Shown: positions 1 through 9,014, counted from the stretch's first letter. The stretch: 64,000 nucleotides of DNA from Mycobacterium sp. shizuoka-1 (GCF_002723835.1 NZ_BEWG01000082.1:1-64000); one strand, 5' to 3'. A program made the numbers and translations. Notes: generated by a model not told the origin, from the letters alone.

Positions 1-1
1 T

Positions 2-85
2 CACCACCGACCCCACACCGGCATCGGCGGAATGACACCAATCGAGCGCCTACGCGTTCACAACCTACCCGTGAAGAACACCTAG
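2..85 (+). CDS. IS481-type transposase, C-terminal end (partial, runs off the left edge)
   Basis: An open frame enters from the left edge and stops at TAG 83-85. Its 27 residues begin HHRPHTGIGG and continue with TPIERL. An HRPH-x-G/L-x(3)-TP run is the characteristic C-terminal end of IS481/IS3-type DDE transposases, lying just after the catalytic Glu region. Only this tail is visible, so neither the activity of the element nor its left end can be judged. The terminal inverted repeat should lie in the ~65 bases before the next gene, but I could not identify it with confidence. Confidence 0.6.
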   Translation, partial: HHRPHTGIGGMTPIERLRVHNLPVKNT

Positions 86-153
86 GGCTGTGACCCACCT
101 CTCAATAGCCTGGGAACGAATCGGAGTTCACACACTGAGCTGAGGAGCATGCG

Positions 154-504
154 GTGCCCACAACCGACCTGCCGCCGCGGGAAACCCACCCCAGCGGCGC
201 GCAATACCTGGCCGTGCAGGCCAGTCCCGAGTTCCAAGAGCTGCGCCGCACCCTGCGCCGCTTCGTGTTTCCCACCACGGCGTTCTTCCTGATCTGGTAC
301 GCCACCTACGTCCTGCTCGGCGCGTTCGCCCACGACTTCATGGCGATCAAGGTGTGGGGCAACATCAACCTCGGGCTGATCATCGGCCTGGGCCAGTTCC
401 TGACGACGTTCCTCATCACCGGCCTGTACGTGCGATTTGCGAACCGCGAGCTCGACCCGCGCGCCGAAGCCATCCGCGCCGAGATGGAAGGTGGCGCGCA
501 GTGA
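154..504 (+). CDS. DUF485 family small inner-membrane protein, partner of ActP-like symporter
   Basis: A 116-residue protein. The soluble N-terminus is followed by two predicted membrane helices, about residues 45-67 (FVFPTTAFFLIWYATYVLL) and 80-104. The order 'FRRFVFP...YVLLGAFA...F M' is typical of DUF485 (YjcH) proteins. These are almost always encoded directly upstream of acetate/pyruvate-type solute:cation symporters and are thought to assist them. The GTG start at 154 follows GAGGAG at 142-147 with good spacing. The stop overlaps the GTG of the symporter (GTGA), so the two are translationally coupled. The exact role of DUF485 is not known. Confidence 0.85.
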   Translation: MPTTDLPPRETHPSGAQYLAVQASPEFQELRRTLRRFVFPTTAFFLIWYATYVLLGAFAHDFMAIKVWGNINLGLIIGLGQFLTTFLITGLYVRFANRELDPRAEAIRAEMEGGAQ

Positions 505-2135
505 CCACCACCGTGCTCGCCGAGGCCGCCCGGATCGGCAACCCGGCCGTCAACATCAGCATCTTCGCCGCGTTCGTGCTCATCACACTGTTCATCGTGA
601 TCCGGGCCAGCCGCTCCAACACCAACGCCACCGAGTTCTTCACCGGTGGCCGAGCGTTCTCCGGGCCGCAGAACGGCATCGCCATCGCGGGCGACTACCT
701 CTCTGCGGCAAGCTTTCTCGGTATCGCCGGCGCCATCGCGGTGTACGGCTACGACGGCTTCCTCTACTCGATCGGCTTCCTGGTGGCGTGGCTGGTCGCC
801 CTGCTTCTGGTCGCCGAATTGCTGCGCAACACCGGTAAATTCACGATGGCCGACGTGCTGAGCTTCCGGCTCAAGCAGCGGCCGGTGCGGGTCGCCGCCG
901 CCACCTCGACGCTGACCGTGTCACTGTTCTACCTGCTGGCCCAGATGGCCGGCGCCGGCGGCCTGGTCGCGCTGCTGCTCGACGTCCACGGGCGCACCGC
1001 CCAGTCGTTCGTGATCGCGGTGGTCGGTGTGCTGATGATCGTCTACGTGCTGGTCGGCGGGATGAAGGGCACCACCTGGGTGCAGATCATCAAGGCCGTG
1101 CTGCTGATCGCGGGCGCAGCGGTCATGACCGCTCTGGTGCTGATCAAGTTCGGGCTGAACTTCTCCGAGATCCTCGGCTCCGCCCAGCAGATGGTGCACG
1201 AGGCGACCACCAAGGGGGTGGCCAGCCGCGACGTGCTGGCACCGGGTGCGCAATACGGTGCCTCGACCACCTCGAAGATCAACCTGCTGTCGCTGGGTCT
1301 GGCGTTGGTGCTGGGCACCGCGGGCCTGCCGCACGTGCTGATGCGCTTCTACACGGTGCCGACCGCCAAAGAGGCTCGGCGATCGGTGGTGTGGGCGATC
1401 GGACTGATCGGCGCCTTCTACCTGTTCACCCTCGCGCTGGGCTACGGCGCGGCGGCCATGGTCGGGCCGGACAAGATCCTGGCCGCCCCCGGCGGGCAGA
1501 ACTCCGCAGCACCGCTGCTGGCGTTCCAGCTCGGCGGGGTGGTGCTGCTCGGCATCATCTCGGCGGTGGCCTTCGCCACCATCCTCGCCGTGGTCGCCGG
1601 CCTGACGATCACCGCGTCGGCATCCTTCGCCCACGACGTCTACGCCAGCGTGATGAAGAGCCACAAGGTGACCGAAGACGAGCAGGTCCGGGTCTCCCGG
1701 ATCACCGCGGTGGTGCTCGGTATCGCCGCGATCGGCCTGGGCATCCTGGCCAACGGTCAGAATGTCGCGTTCCTGGTGGCGCTCGCGTTCGCGGTGGCCG
1801 CCTCGGCCAACCTGCCGACGATCGTGTACTCGCTGTACTGGAAGCGGTTCAACACCCGCGGCGCACTGTGGAGCATGTACGGCGGTCTGATCAGTTGTCT
1901 GGTGCTGATCGTCTTCTCGCCGGCCGTGTCGGGCAACAAGACCGCGATGATCCCGGGCGCGAACTTCGACTGGTTCCCGCTGGCCAACCCCGGCATCGTG
2001 TCGATTCCGCTGGCGTTCATTCTCGGCATCGTCGGGACGGTGACGTCGTCGGATACCGGCGACCCCGAACTCAACGCCGAGATGGAGGTGCGGTCGCTGA
2101 CCGGGGTGGGCGCCGAGAAGGCCACGCATCACTGA
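501..2135 (+). CDS. Cation/acetate (monocarboxylate) symporter, SSF family, ActP/MctC-like
   Basis: A 544-residue sodium:solute symporter family protein with about 13 hydrophobic segments across its length. Early family signatures are visible: 'TEFFTGGRAFSGPQNGIAIAG' near residues 34-54 and 'SAASFLGIAGAIAVYGYDG' after it. A later 'LGTAGLPHVLMRFYTV' segment matches the ActP/MctC branch, which takes up acetate, propionate or pyruvate. The reading frame is open upstream, but GTG 501 is the natural start because it overlaps the stop of the DUF485 partner. The C-terminus is hydrophilic. Substrate is inferred from family only. The gene belongs to the backbone left of the island. Confidence 0.85.
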   Translation: MTTTVLAEAARIGNPAVNISIFAAFVLITLFIVIRASRSNTNATEFFTGGRAFSGPQNGIAIAGDYLSAASFLGIAGAIAVYGYDGFLYSIGFLVAWLVALLLVAELLRNTGKFTMADVLSFRLKQRPVRVAAATSTLTVSLFYLLAQMAGAGGLVALLLDVHGRTAQSFVIAVVGVLMIVYVLVGGMKGTTWVQIIKAVLLIAGAAVMTALVLIKFGLNFSEILGSAQQMVHEATTKGVASRDVLAPGAQYGASTTSKINLLSLGLALVLGTAGLPHVLMRFYTVPTAKEARRSVVWAIGLIGAFYLFTLALGYGAAAMVGPDKILAAPGGQNSAAPLLAFQLGGVVLLGIISAVAFATILAVVAGLTITASASFAHDVYASVMKSHKVTEDEQVRVSRITAVVLGIAAIGLGILANGQNVAFLVALAFAVAASANLPTIVYSLYWKRFNTRGALWSMYGGLISCLVLIVFSPAVSGNKTAMIPGANFDWFPLANPGIVSIPLAFILGIVGTVTSSDTGDPELNAEMEVRSLTGVGAEKATHH

Positions 2136-2198
2136 GTGAGGTGAGAATCTCGCCGGGTTCGGGAATGGTGTGCAGGTGTCGACGACGTTGACTGTCCC

Positions 2199-3401
2199 AT
2201 GACCCCCACCCGGCGAGCATTCGCCGTCGCCCTGCTGGCCTACGCCTTCGCCGCGATCATGGTGGGCACCACCCTGCCCACCCCGTTGTATGCGCTGTAC
2301 AGCGACCGCATGCATTTCTCGGTCCTGACCACGACGGTCGTCTACGCCACCTATGCCGGCGGGGTGTTGTTCGCGCTGCTGGTGTTCGGCCGGTGGTCGG
2401 ATGCCATCGGGCGGCGGCCGGTGCTGATGGCCGGCGTGGTGTGCGCGCTGGCCAGCGCCGTGGTGTTCCTGCTGGCGGACTCGGTGCCGCAGTTGCTGGT
2501 CGGCCGGCTGTTGTCCGGCCTGTCGGCGGGTCTGTTCACCGGCACGGCGACCGCCGCGGTCATCGAGGCCGCGCCGCTGAGCTGGCGCACGCGCGCGCCC
2601 GCGGTGGCCACCATCGCCAACATCGGCGGACTGGGCGCGGGACCGGTGCTGGCCGGCATCCTGGCGCAGTACGCCCCGAGCCCGTTGACCCTGGTCTTCG
2701 TCGTCCACATCGCCCTGGTGGTGCTGGCCGCGATCGCGGTGGCGCTGGTGCCGGAAACCTCCAGCCGGACCGGAAGCATTGGCCTGCAGCGACTTTCGGT
2801 GCCCGCCGAGGTACGTTCGGTGTTCGTCGTCGCCGCGCTGGCCGCCTTCGCCGGCTTCTCGGTCACCGGCCTGTTCACCTCGGTGGCGCCGTCGCTGCTG
2901 ACCAACGTCATCGGCATCGGCAATCACGCGCTGGCCGGGCTGATGGCCGGATCCATCTTCGGCGCGTCGGCGATCGCCCAGATTCTCGGCTCCCGGATCC
3001 CGCCGCGGCGCGCGGTGGCGGTCGGCTGCGCGATCCTGACCGCAGGGATGGGTGTTCTGGCTGCGGCGCTGCACTATTCGTCGCTGTCCGGCCTGATCTC
3101 CGCGGCCGTGGTGTCCGGCATCGGCCAGGGCATCAGCTTCAGTCGCGGGCTCGCCGCCGTCGCCGAGCAGACCCCGGCGCAGCGGCGGGCCGAGGTCAGC
3201 TCCACTTATTTCGTGGTGGCCTACGTCGCGATCTCGATCCCGGTGATCGGCGAGGGTTTCGCCGCCCAGGCGTGGGGCCTGCGCACCGCGGGAACGGTGT
3301 TCGCCGCCGCGGTCGGGGTGCTGGCACTGGCGTGCCTGGCGGCCATTCTCTGGCAGGAATCACGCCGTGGGGCAAAGCTTCCCGAACGGGTCGTCGGTTA
3401 G
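2199..3401 (+). CDS. MFS transporter, 12-TM drug/metabolite exporter type
   Basis: A 400-residue major facilitator protein. 'GRWSDAIGRRPVLMAGVV' near residues 65-82 is the loop 2-3 motif A (G-x-x-x-D-x-x-G-R-R). 'ANIGGLGAGPVLAGILAQY' near residues 143-161 resembles the antiporter motif C of drug/H+ exporters. About twelve hydrophobic segments are present. The gene starts 63 bases after the symporter and may be cotranscribed, although no strong Shine-Dalgarno is seen before ATG 2199. It ends 4 bases into the convergent DUF5302 gene. Substrate unknown. Confidence 0.85.
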   Translation: MTPTRRAFAVALLAYAFAAIMVGTTLPTPLYALYSDRMHFSVLTTTVVYATYAGGVLFALLVFGRWSDAIGRRPVLMAGVVCALASAVVFLLADSVPQLLVGRLLSGLSAGLFTGTATAAVIEAAPLSWRTRAPAVATIANIGGLGAGPVLAGILAQYAPSPLTLVFVVHIALVVLAAIAVALVPETSSRTGSIGLQRLSVPAEVRSVFVVAALAAFAGFSVTGLFTSVAPSLLTNVIGIGNHALAGLMAGSIFGASAIAQILGSRIPPRRAVAVGCAILTAGMGVLAAALHYSSLSGLISAAVVSGIGQGISFSRGLAAVAEQTPAQRRAEVSSTYFVVAYVAISIPVIGEGFAAQAWGLRTAGTVFAAAVGVLALACLAAILWQESRRGAKLPERVVG

Positions 3402-3574
3402 CCGCTCTTGCGGCGGAACTCCCGGCGGTTCTCCACCGGCCCGTGCGACCGCGGCTGCTTGGCGCCGCCGTCGGTGTGCGCGGAGCCGCCGGCCGCCTTC
3501 GCCTTCTTACGCTCGAGCGCCTCGCGGAACTTCGCCTTGGTGTCGTCCTGCGGTGCAGACTCTGATTCGGCCAT
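3398..3574 (-). CDS. DUF5302 family small hydrophilic protein
   Basis: A 58-residue reading frame on the minus strand, from ATG 3574 to TAA 3398. It begins MAESESAPQDDTKAKFREAL and ends HGPVENRREFRRKSG. This is the DUF5302 pattern of very small, charged, Lys/Arg/Glu-rich proteins conserved in actinobacteria. It has no membrane segment and no cysteines. The stop overlaps the stop of the convergent MFS gene by 4 bases. Function unknown. It could be mistaken for intergenic DNA because of its length, but the family match is good. Confidence 0.8.
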   Translation of the reverse strand: MAESESAPQDDTKAKFREALERKKAKAAGGSAHTDGGAKQPRSHGPVENRREFRRKSG

Positions 3575-3603
3575 GACGGTCAGACTAGCGCGCGAGCGCG
3601 TCC

Positions 3604-4047
3604 TCAGCGGATTCCCGGCGGCATTCCGTAGAGATGCGAGATCGGCAACCTCAGCAGCACTCGGCGGTCGGTGACCATGGCCCGGCGGTAGTCGTCCCAG
3701 TCCGGATGCTCACCGGCGACGTTGCGGTAGAGCGCGATGAGCGCCTCGACGGTGTCATCGTGCGGCGACGCCGCGGGCGGGCTGAGGATGGCATTGCCCT
3801 CGGCGACCGCGTAGGACCAGCCGTCATCGGAGGACACCAGGATCGAGGCCCGCGCGTCGCGGCGCAGGTTACGGGTCTTGGCGCGCGGCTCGGTGATCGA
3901 CACCTCGATGGCTGGTTCGCGCGCGTCGAAGTGGTAGGTCACGTTGGACAGCTGCGGCCGTCCGTCGCGCTTGATGGTGGCCAGCACCCCGAGGGAGTTG
4001 TTAGCGATCAGGGCCAGCAGCTTGTCGTCGAACACGTGACGAGACAT
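3604..4047 (-). CDS. PPOX-fold F420-dependent oxidoreductase, Rv1155-like
   Basis: A 147-residue split-barrel protein. 'FDDKLLALIANNSLGVLATI' at the N-terminus, 'EPRAKTRNLRRD', 'DDGWSYAVAEG' and 'DDYRRAMVTDRRVLL' are nearly identical to what I recall of M. tuberculosis Rv1155, a founding F420-binding member of the PPOX/FDOR-B superfamily. The frame extends upstream to 4272, but the conserved N-terminus begins at ATG 4047, which I take as the start. The protein is cytoplasmic and uses F420H2; the physiological substrate is uncertain. In M. tuberculosis this gene lies next to the Rv1154c-Rv1151c block, which here is found 50 kb away at 54.4-56.8 kb. Confidence 0.9.
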   Translation of the reverse strand: MSRHVFDDKLLALIANNSLGVLATIKRDGRPQLSNVTYHFDAREPAIEVSITEPRAKTRNLRRDARASILVSSDDGWSYAVAEGNAILSPPAASPHDDTVEALIALYRNVAGEHPDWDDYRRAMVTDRRVLLRLPISHLYGMPPGIR

Positions 4048-4353
4048 GCCTTCGAGCGTACGACCTCGCCGAAGCATGCAGGGCTTGCATAGACCATTCA
4101 CCGAATACCGCCCGCCGCAGGACAGGATCGGCTTCTTAAACATCCACTGTTGTCCGCCCATAGTTTTCGTAATACTCTCGCCGAATGGCTGCGCGAGTTG
4201 GCACGCCACGGCGGCGAGAAGAAGAGAAGGATCATTCGGGTGATCGATGAGCGGCATCGAGTCCCCGGCCACTGCTGTGAATTCGCCGCCACCCGCAGAT
4301 GCACCGCTCCGTGGTGACAGTCGGCGACGTTGACATGACCCGAGTTCGGATGG
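4048..4353 (+). other. Intergenic region at the left boundary of the catabolic island
   Basis: About 300 bases without a convincing gene between the conserved Rv1155-like gene and the first island gene. It holds a small imperfect repeat (ATGCA..TGCAT, 4076-4090) and the promoter regions of both divergent neighbours. No integrase, tRNA gene or direct repeat pairing with the right boundary (54.21-54.36 kb) was found by eye. Short frames here do not resemble known proteins. Confidence 0.5.
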
Positions 4354-5256
4354 ATGAGAGAAGCGCTCGTGGGCACCATTGAAGGCAGAGACCTAGGCCG
4401 CTACGGGGTGTGGACGGCGGACTTCGAGTTCATGCCGGTTGCCGCAATTCGGGACGTGGTCCAGGAACTGGACCAATCCGGGTGGAAAGCCATCTGGATT
4501 CCGGAGGCCTACGGCCGCGAAGCGATGACACACGCCGGTTTCCTGCTGTCCTGCACGGAGAACATCACGGTCGTCAACGCCATCGCCAGCATCTGGCCAC
4601 GTACTGCCACTGCGACCCATGCCGCTTCGGTCTTGCTCGCTGACGCTTATCCAGGCCGTCACGTTCTGGGCCTCGGATTCGGTGATGCACGACCAGGGAT
4701 AAAGCCGATGGATGCTGTCACCAAGTTCCTCGACGAGATGGATTCGGCATTCTGCACCGCCCCGGTGCCACCGGGACCGCGGCCCCGGTTGCTGGCTGCC
4801 TACGGTCCGCAGATGATCAAGCTGGCGCACGAGCGTGCCCAGGGTGCGCACACTTACCACGTCCCGGTCGAGCACACATCACAGGCACGCGAGCTTCTGG
4901 GCACTGAGGCTTTCTTGGGCGTGGAGCAGTCCGTCATCTTCGAGAAAGATGCCGACAAGGCGCGCGAACTTGCGCGCGCACAGCTCCGCCCGTATTTCAC
5001 GACGCGGTACAACATCGCAAAGTTCCTGCGGCTGGGCTACACCGAGGCCGACATCGACGGCGGGCGGGGTAGCGACCGTCTCGTCGACGACCTTGTCGTG
5101 TGGGGCGACCTCGACACCATCCTCACCAGAGTTCAACAGCATGTCGAGGCTGGCGCCGATCATGTCAGCATTCAGGTGATGGGCCCCGAGTTCGGCCGGT
5201 TCCCGGCGAATGAATGGCGACAGCTTTCCGAAGCGTTGCTTCCGGCAAATGCCTGA
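4354..5256 (+). CDS. LLM-class F420-dependent oxidoreductase (TIGR03620-like)
   Basis: A 300-residue luciferase-like TIM-barrel protein. Recognisable parts are 'SGWKAIWIPEAYGREA' (residues ~41-56), 'PGRHVLGLGFGDARPG' (~100-115) and a C-terminal 'DLDTILTRVQQHVEAGADHVSIQV'. Actinobacterial members use F420 rather than FMN to oxidise or reduce hydrophobic substrates. The substrate cannot be read from sequence. An alternative start is GTG 4369, preceded by AGAGAAG, which would shorten the protein by five residues. It is the first island gene on the plus strand and lies upstream of the first tandem AsnC/Lrp regulator. It is one of three LLM enzymes in the island. Confidence 0.85.
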   Translation: MREALVGTIEGRDLGRYGVWTADFEFMPVAAIRDVVQELDQSGWKAIWIPEAYGREAMTHAGFLLSCTENITVVNAIASIWPRTATATHAASVLLADAYPGRHVLGLGFGDARPGIKPMDAVTKFLDEMDSAFCTAPVPPGPRPRLLAAYGPQMIKLAHERAQGAHTYHVPVEHTSQARELLGTEAFLGVEQSVIFEKDADKARELARAQLRPYFTTRYNIAKFLRLGYTEADIDGGRGSDRLVDDLVVWGDLDTILTRVQQHVEAGADHVSIQVMGPEFGRFPANEWRQLSEALLPANA

Positions 5257-5332
5257 GTAAACAGCACTCCCGGGCGACAAATCCCCCACCCAACATCCGA
5301 AGGCCGTTACCTTCACCCAGACTTCCTGCCAG

Positions 5333-5344
5333 ATTGCGTAGAGT
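5333..5344 (+). promoter_or_regulatory. TGCGTA-type motif upstream of the first tandem Lrp gene
   Basis: ATTGCGTAGAGT lies about 40 bases upstream of ATG 5380. It shares TGCGTAG with sites before other island genes (8069, 12715, 30158, 36273, 54236). Its proposed role as a regulator binding site is inference from recurrence and position. Confidence 0.35.
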
Positions 5345-5379
5345 GACGTGCCAAGACATCACCGCAATCGTCAGATCGG

Positions 5380-6399
5380 ATGGTATTCGCAGTGGCACCT
5401 CGGCCGGGCGTCAATAGAGCCAAGAGCACCACGTTCGGCCAAGGCCTGCCCACCGAGCCGGTGGATCTGGACACCCTCGACCGGGCACTCATCGAGGCGC
5501 TGACAGTCGACGGCCGCGCCGGCAATCGGGCGCTCGCAGCTCGACTTAAGGTGAATGAAGTCACGGTGGCCGCGCGACTGCGCCGGCTGGAAGATTCCGG
5601 TGTCATGCGCGTGGTCGCGATCACCGACATGCGGCTGTTCGGGCACCGCGAATTCGCCTTCGCGATGATCCAGGTGGCAGGTCGACCCGTGCACGCCGTC
5701 GCCACCGAGATAGCGAAGCTGACGGAGTCGATCGGTGTCACGATCTGCATCGGCCGATTCGACATCATGGTGGCCATCCTCGGCCGTGACCGAAAGCACC
5801 TTGCCGATCTCTTCGGCCGAGTGCTGCCAAAGATCAAGGGAGTCACCTCCGTTCACGGGAGCTTCGCACTAGATGTGTTGAAGCACGACTCGAAGTGGGG
5901 TTTGTTGCGGGCGGAGGCGGGGGCGACTCCAGAAGCACAAGTCAGCGACACCGTTGATCAAATGGATCTCTCGATCATCGCGCTCCTCCAGCAGAACGCG
6001 CGTCGAAGCAACCGACAGATTGCCGCCGACCTCGGCGTTTCCGAAGGCACAGTGCGGGTTCGCATCAAGCGAATGGTGGCAGAACGGGTCTTTCGCATCC
6101 AAGCCGTGTCCGACGTGGAGTTGTCAGGACTTGGCGCACACGCCTATCTGTTGGTCTCCACCGCGCCGGGAAAGGCCGACGATATCGCGAAGGCCCTCGC
6201 GCGCCGAGACGATATCGTCCAGGTCACCCGCGTACTCGACACTGTCGAAGTGGTTGCGGTGATGCAGGCGCCCGACGACGCAACACTGGTGGCCAGCGTC
6301 TTCGACGAGATTGCTCTGCTGCCGGGGGTACGCCGTGCAGAGATCGTGGCCGGGGTGGCCTCGCCAAAGCACACGTACGCCTGGACCTGGATCGTCTGA
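5380..6399 (+). CDS. Tandem-domain Lrp/AsnC transcriptional regulator (HTH-RAM-HTH-RAM)
   Basis: 339 residues, about twice the usual ~150 of Lrp/AsnC. Unit 1 runs from 'LDTLDRALIEALTVDGRAGN' (~29) with the HTH 'ALAARLKVNEVTVAARLRRL', then a RAM ligand-sensing domain to ~170. Unit 2 repeats this from 'VDQMDLSIIALLQQNARRSN' (~193) with 'QIAADLGVSEGTVRVRIKRM', then a second RAM domain. The chain ends KHTYAWTWIV, nearly the same as the paralogue ending at 31276 (KHTYEWTWIV). It is probably an effector-responsive DNA-binding protein controlling the adjacent fadD and LLM genes. GTG at codon 5 is an alternative start; no clear Shine-Dalgarno favours either. Confidence 0.85.
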   Translation: MVFAVAPRPGVNRAKSTTFGQGLPTEPVDLDTLDRALIEALTVDGRAGNRALAARLKVNEVTVAARLRRLEDSGVMRVVAITDMRLFGHREFAFAMIQVAGRPVHAVATEIAKLTESIGVTICIGRFDIMVAILGRDRKHLADLFGRVLPKIKGVTSVHGSFALDVLKHDSKWGLLRAEAGATPEAQVSDTVDQMDLSIIALLQQNARRSNRQIAADLGVSEGTVRVRIKRMVAERVFRIQAVSDVELSGLGAHAYLLVSTAPGKADDIAKALARRDDIVQVTRVLDTVEVVAVMQAPDDATLVASVFDEIALLPGVRRAEIVAGVASPKHTYAWTWIV

Positions 6400-6426
6400 T
6401 CCCGGACAACACCTGCGGGCATCCGC

Positions 6427-7959
6427 TCAGACCGAGACATCCTGCACGACGGTGTCTACGAGCTTGTGCTTCATCAACTTTCCGGCTGCAGATCGCGGCA
6501 ACTCGTCGACGAAACCAACTGATCGCGGCGCCTTGTAGTGCGCGACGTTCTCGCGGACGAACTCAATCAGTTCGCCCGCCAGTTCGCTACTCGCCGCATG
6601 TCCGTCGCGTAGCTGCACCAGCGCTTTGACCTGCTCACCCATCACCGGATCTGGCACACCGATGACCGCAACGTCGAAAATGGCGGGGTGCAAGGTCAGG
6701 ACATTTTCGATTTCCTGAGGGTAGATATTCACCCCGCCCGAGATAATCACGAAAGACTGACGCTCCGCCAGATAGAGATAGCCATCTTCGTCGACGTGCC
6801 CGAGGTCGCCCACTGTTGACCAATTGCCATGCGCCGGATGTCGACTCGAGCCAGTCTTATCCGAGTCGTTGTGATAAGCGAAGGCAGAGACATCCCGCTC
6901 GAAGTAGACCGTTCCGATCTGCCCGGCAGGCAATTCGCTGCCCTGCTCGTCGCAGATATGAATCTCCCCGACCACAGCGCGGCCCACCGAACCCCGTCGC
7001 TCCAGCCACTCCTGCGCAGTGATGAGCGTCATCCCATGACCTTCAGTCGCGCTGTAGTACTCGGTGAGGATTGGCCCCCACCATGTCAACATCGCATCCT
7101 TGACCGAGGGAGGACATGGCGCCCCGGCGTGAACGACCACCCGAAGTGAGGAGATGTCAAACCGGTCTCGCACCACCTCCGGGAGCTGAAGCATGCGCAC
7201 AAACATCGTGGGCACCATTTGGGTGGCGCTGACCGCATGGAGCTCGATCACCTCCAGAGCCGCTGCCGCGTCGAACTTCTCCATCTGCACCACCGTCCCC
7301 CCCAGTGCGTGGATAGTGGCGCAGTAGCGGAGCGGAGCAGCGTGATAGATGGGCGCAGGTGACAGATAGACATCGTCGGCGCTGAGACCCAACAGCTTTG
7401 TGAGGAGCGTTGTTTGCGGGTCGAAGCTATCGGTGACCTGAGTGCCCGGCAATCGAGACTTGATGCCCTTCGGCCGGCCGGTGGTTCCCGACGAGTACAG
7501 CATGTCTGCGCCTCTGGGTTGGTCGCTCAGACGGGGATGGCCACCGGCCAGCAGCTCCTCATACGGGGAACAGCCCGCCACCGCTCCTCCCACCGCGAAT
7601 CCTGAGACACCTCCAGTGCACTGCTTGCCGATCTCGTCAGCCAGATCCCCCACACCGGACGAGACGAACAGAGCACGTGCTCCGCTATCCCTAAGGATGT
7701 AGTCCACTTCAGCAGCTCGCAGGTGCCAGTTGATCGCGGTGATGTAGAGCCCAGACCGGATTGCGGCCCAGTAGATTTCAAAAGCCTCAGGGATGTTGTC
7801 GACGAGCATCGCGATGACGTCACCTCCCCGTAGTCCGAGCTGATGCAATGCTGCCGCCAGCTGTGCGGATCTGTCATCGAGCTCACCATAGGTAAGCGTG
7901 CGCCCCGAATCGGCCATGATCACCGCAACCTTGTCGCGCGGGTGACTTCCGGGAAACAT
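6427..7959 (-). CDS. Acyl-CoA synthetase (FadD-type, AMP-forming)
   Basis: About 510 residues of the ANL superfamily. The P-loop is 'YSSGTTGRPKGI' (~157-168). The A5 motif is 'YYSATEG'. The A7/hinge region is 'VGDLGHVDEDGYLYLAERQ', followed by 'ISGGVNIYPQEIE'. The A10 catalytic lysine is in 'RSAAGKLMKHKL' near the C-terminus, so the enzyme looks complete. The frame could begin at GTG 7965, but that codon lies within the AGGAGG Shine-Dalgarno; ATG 7959, five bases after it, is the better start. It activates a carboxylic acid to its CoA thioester for beta-oxidation. It is convergent with the Lrp gene and divergent from the SDR at 8079. Confidence 0.9.
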   Translation of the reverse strand: MFPGSHPRDKVAVIMADSGRTLTYGELDDRSAQLAAALHQLGLRGGDVIAMLVDNIPEAFEIYWAAIRSGLYITAINWHLRAAEVDYILRDSGARALFVSSGVGDLADEIGKQCTGGVSGFAVGGAVAGCSPYEELLAGGHPRLSDQPRGADMLYSSGTTGRPKGIKSRLPGTQVTDSFDPQTTLLTKLLGLSADDVYLSPAPIYHAAPLRYCATIHALGGTVVQMEKFDAAAALEVIELHAVSATQMVPTMFVRMLQLPEVVRDRFDISSLRVVVHAGAPCPPSVKDAMLTWWGPILTEYYSATEGHGMTLITAQEWLERRGSVGRAVVGEIHICDEQGSELPAGQIGTVYFERDVSAFAYHNDSDKTGSSRHPAHGNWSTVGDLGHVDEDGYLYLAERQSFVIISGGVNIYPQEIENVLTLHPAIFDVAVIGVPDPVMGEQVKALVQLRDGHAASSELAGELIEFVRENVAHYKAPRSVGFVDELPRSAAGKLMKHKLVDTVVQDVSV

Positions 7960-8063
7960 CAGCACCTCCTGGGTAGCAATGGCCGCGGCGGTGAACTACT
8001 AAAGGATGACACCGATATTGCCGCACAGCTACGCCTATTATAGACGACATCGCCTTTGCTAAG

Positions 8064-8078
8064 TACTATGCGTAGATT
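8064..8078 (+). promoter_or_regulatory. TGCGTA-type site directly before the SDR start
   Basis: ACTATGCGTAGATT ends at the ATG of the SDR gene (8079). There is no Shine-Dalgarno in this position, so the SDR message may be leaderless, which is common in mycobacteria; the motif would then overlap the core promoter. A second related sequence, CTACGCCTATTATAG, lies about 8028-8042 between the divergent fadD and SDR genes. Binding is inferred. Confidence 0.35.
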
Positions 8079-9014
8079 ATGCCTGCAGACACGACATCCT
8101 GGGCTCCCACGATCACCCCTCAGCAGAGCCGATACTGGCTCGCACGCCGCACCAAGCCGATCGGTGAGCACGACCGCAGTTCCGAGGGCAGCGGGCGCAC
8201 GGCACTGGTCACCGGCGCCTCGTCGGGAATCGGCCTGGCATGGTGCGAACTACTTGCCGCAAAGGGCTTCGACATCGTGCCGGTCGCGCGCCGCTTGGAT
8301 CGTCTGAACGCGCTCAAGCAACGTCTCGAAGCCGATTGGGCTGTGTCAGTATCACCGATGACCGCCGACTTGAGCAGGCCGGGCGCACCCGCGGAGATCT
8401 ACACCGAACTGGCTCGTCGTAACACGACTGTCGATGTACTGGTCAACAACGCGGGGTATTCGATCGCTGGCCGGTTCATTGATAGCTCGTGGTCCGATCA
8501 GGAGGCCTTTCTCCGGGTGATCGGGCTGAGCGGTATCGAGCTGACACACCTGCTGCTCCCATCGATGATCGAACGTCGTTGGGGCCGGATTGTTTTCGTC
8601 GCATCAATCGCTGCGGTAATGTCCGGCTTGCCCGGCCAGGTGTTGTATTCCGCAGGAAAGTCTCTGGTACACAAATTCTCTGAAGGTCTGGCTGAAGAGG
8701 TCGAGCGATTGGGCGTGCACTCGACTGTAAGCCTCCCGGGTACGACCGACACCGACATCTTCGACAACAGCAACGTGACGGAATTTACCGACGGTCTGGC
8801 CATGCAGATGACGATGATGAGCCCAATTGCTGTGGCGCGACAAGGCTTCGAGGCATCCAAGCGGGGCGACCGCATGATCGTGCACGGCAAGCACCATCAG
8901 ATCGGAACATTCGTCATGGCCCATGCGCCGCGGCCACTGCGCTACCTCATCTCCGGACGTCTTGCCCTCAAGGCGATGCCAGAACTGCATAACGCCGCAC
9001 CCCAGCGCTGCTAG
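8079..9014 (+). CDS. Short-chain dehydrogenase/reductase (DltE/SadH-like)
   Basis: A 311-residue classical SDR. The NAD(P) motif is 'TALVTGASSGIG' (~42-53), followed by 'LVNNAGYS', the catalytic Ser in 'FVASIAA' and Tyr/Lys in 'YSAGK'. An extra ~40 residues precede the Rossmann fold, and the C-terminal part ('MIVHGKHHQIGTFVMAHAPRP') resembles the SadH/Rv3224-like SDRs. The ATG at 8079 has no ribosome-binding site, suggesting a leaderless message or a later true start. It is transcribed away from the fadD at 6427-7959 and probably oxidises a hydroxyacyl or alcohol intermediate. Confidence 0.85.
   Translation: MPADTTSWAPTITPQQSRYWLARRTKPIGEHDRSSEGSGRTALVTGASSGIGLAWCELLAAKGFDIVPVARRLDRLNALKQRLEADWAVSVSPMTADLSRPGAPAEIYTELARRNTTVDVLVNNAGYSIAGRFIDSSWSDQEAFLRVIGLSGIELTHLLLPSMIERRWGRIVFVASIAAVMSGLPGQVLYSAGKSLVHKFSEGLAEEVERLGVHSTVSLPGTTDTDIFDNSNVTEFTDGLAMQMTMMSPIAVARQGFEASKRGDRMIVHGKHHQIGTFVMAHAPRPLRYLISGRLALKAMPELHNAAPQRC

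Noticed and set aside
921..3074. A 717-codon open frame on the minus strand across the symporter and MFS genes
   Set aside because: It is antisense to two convincing membrane-protein genes, and its translation is rich in Arg/Gly/Gln/His with no recognisable domain. Such frames are common in GC-rich DNA.
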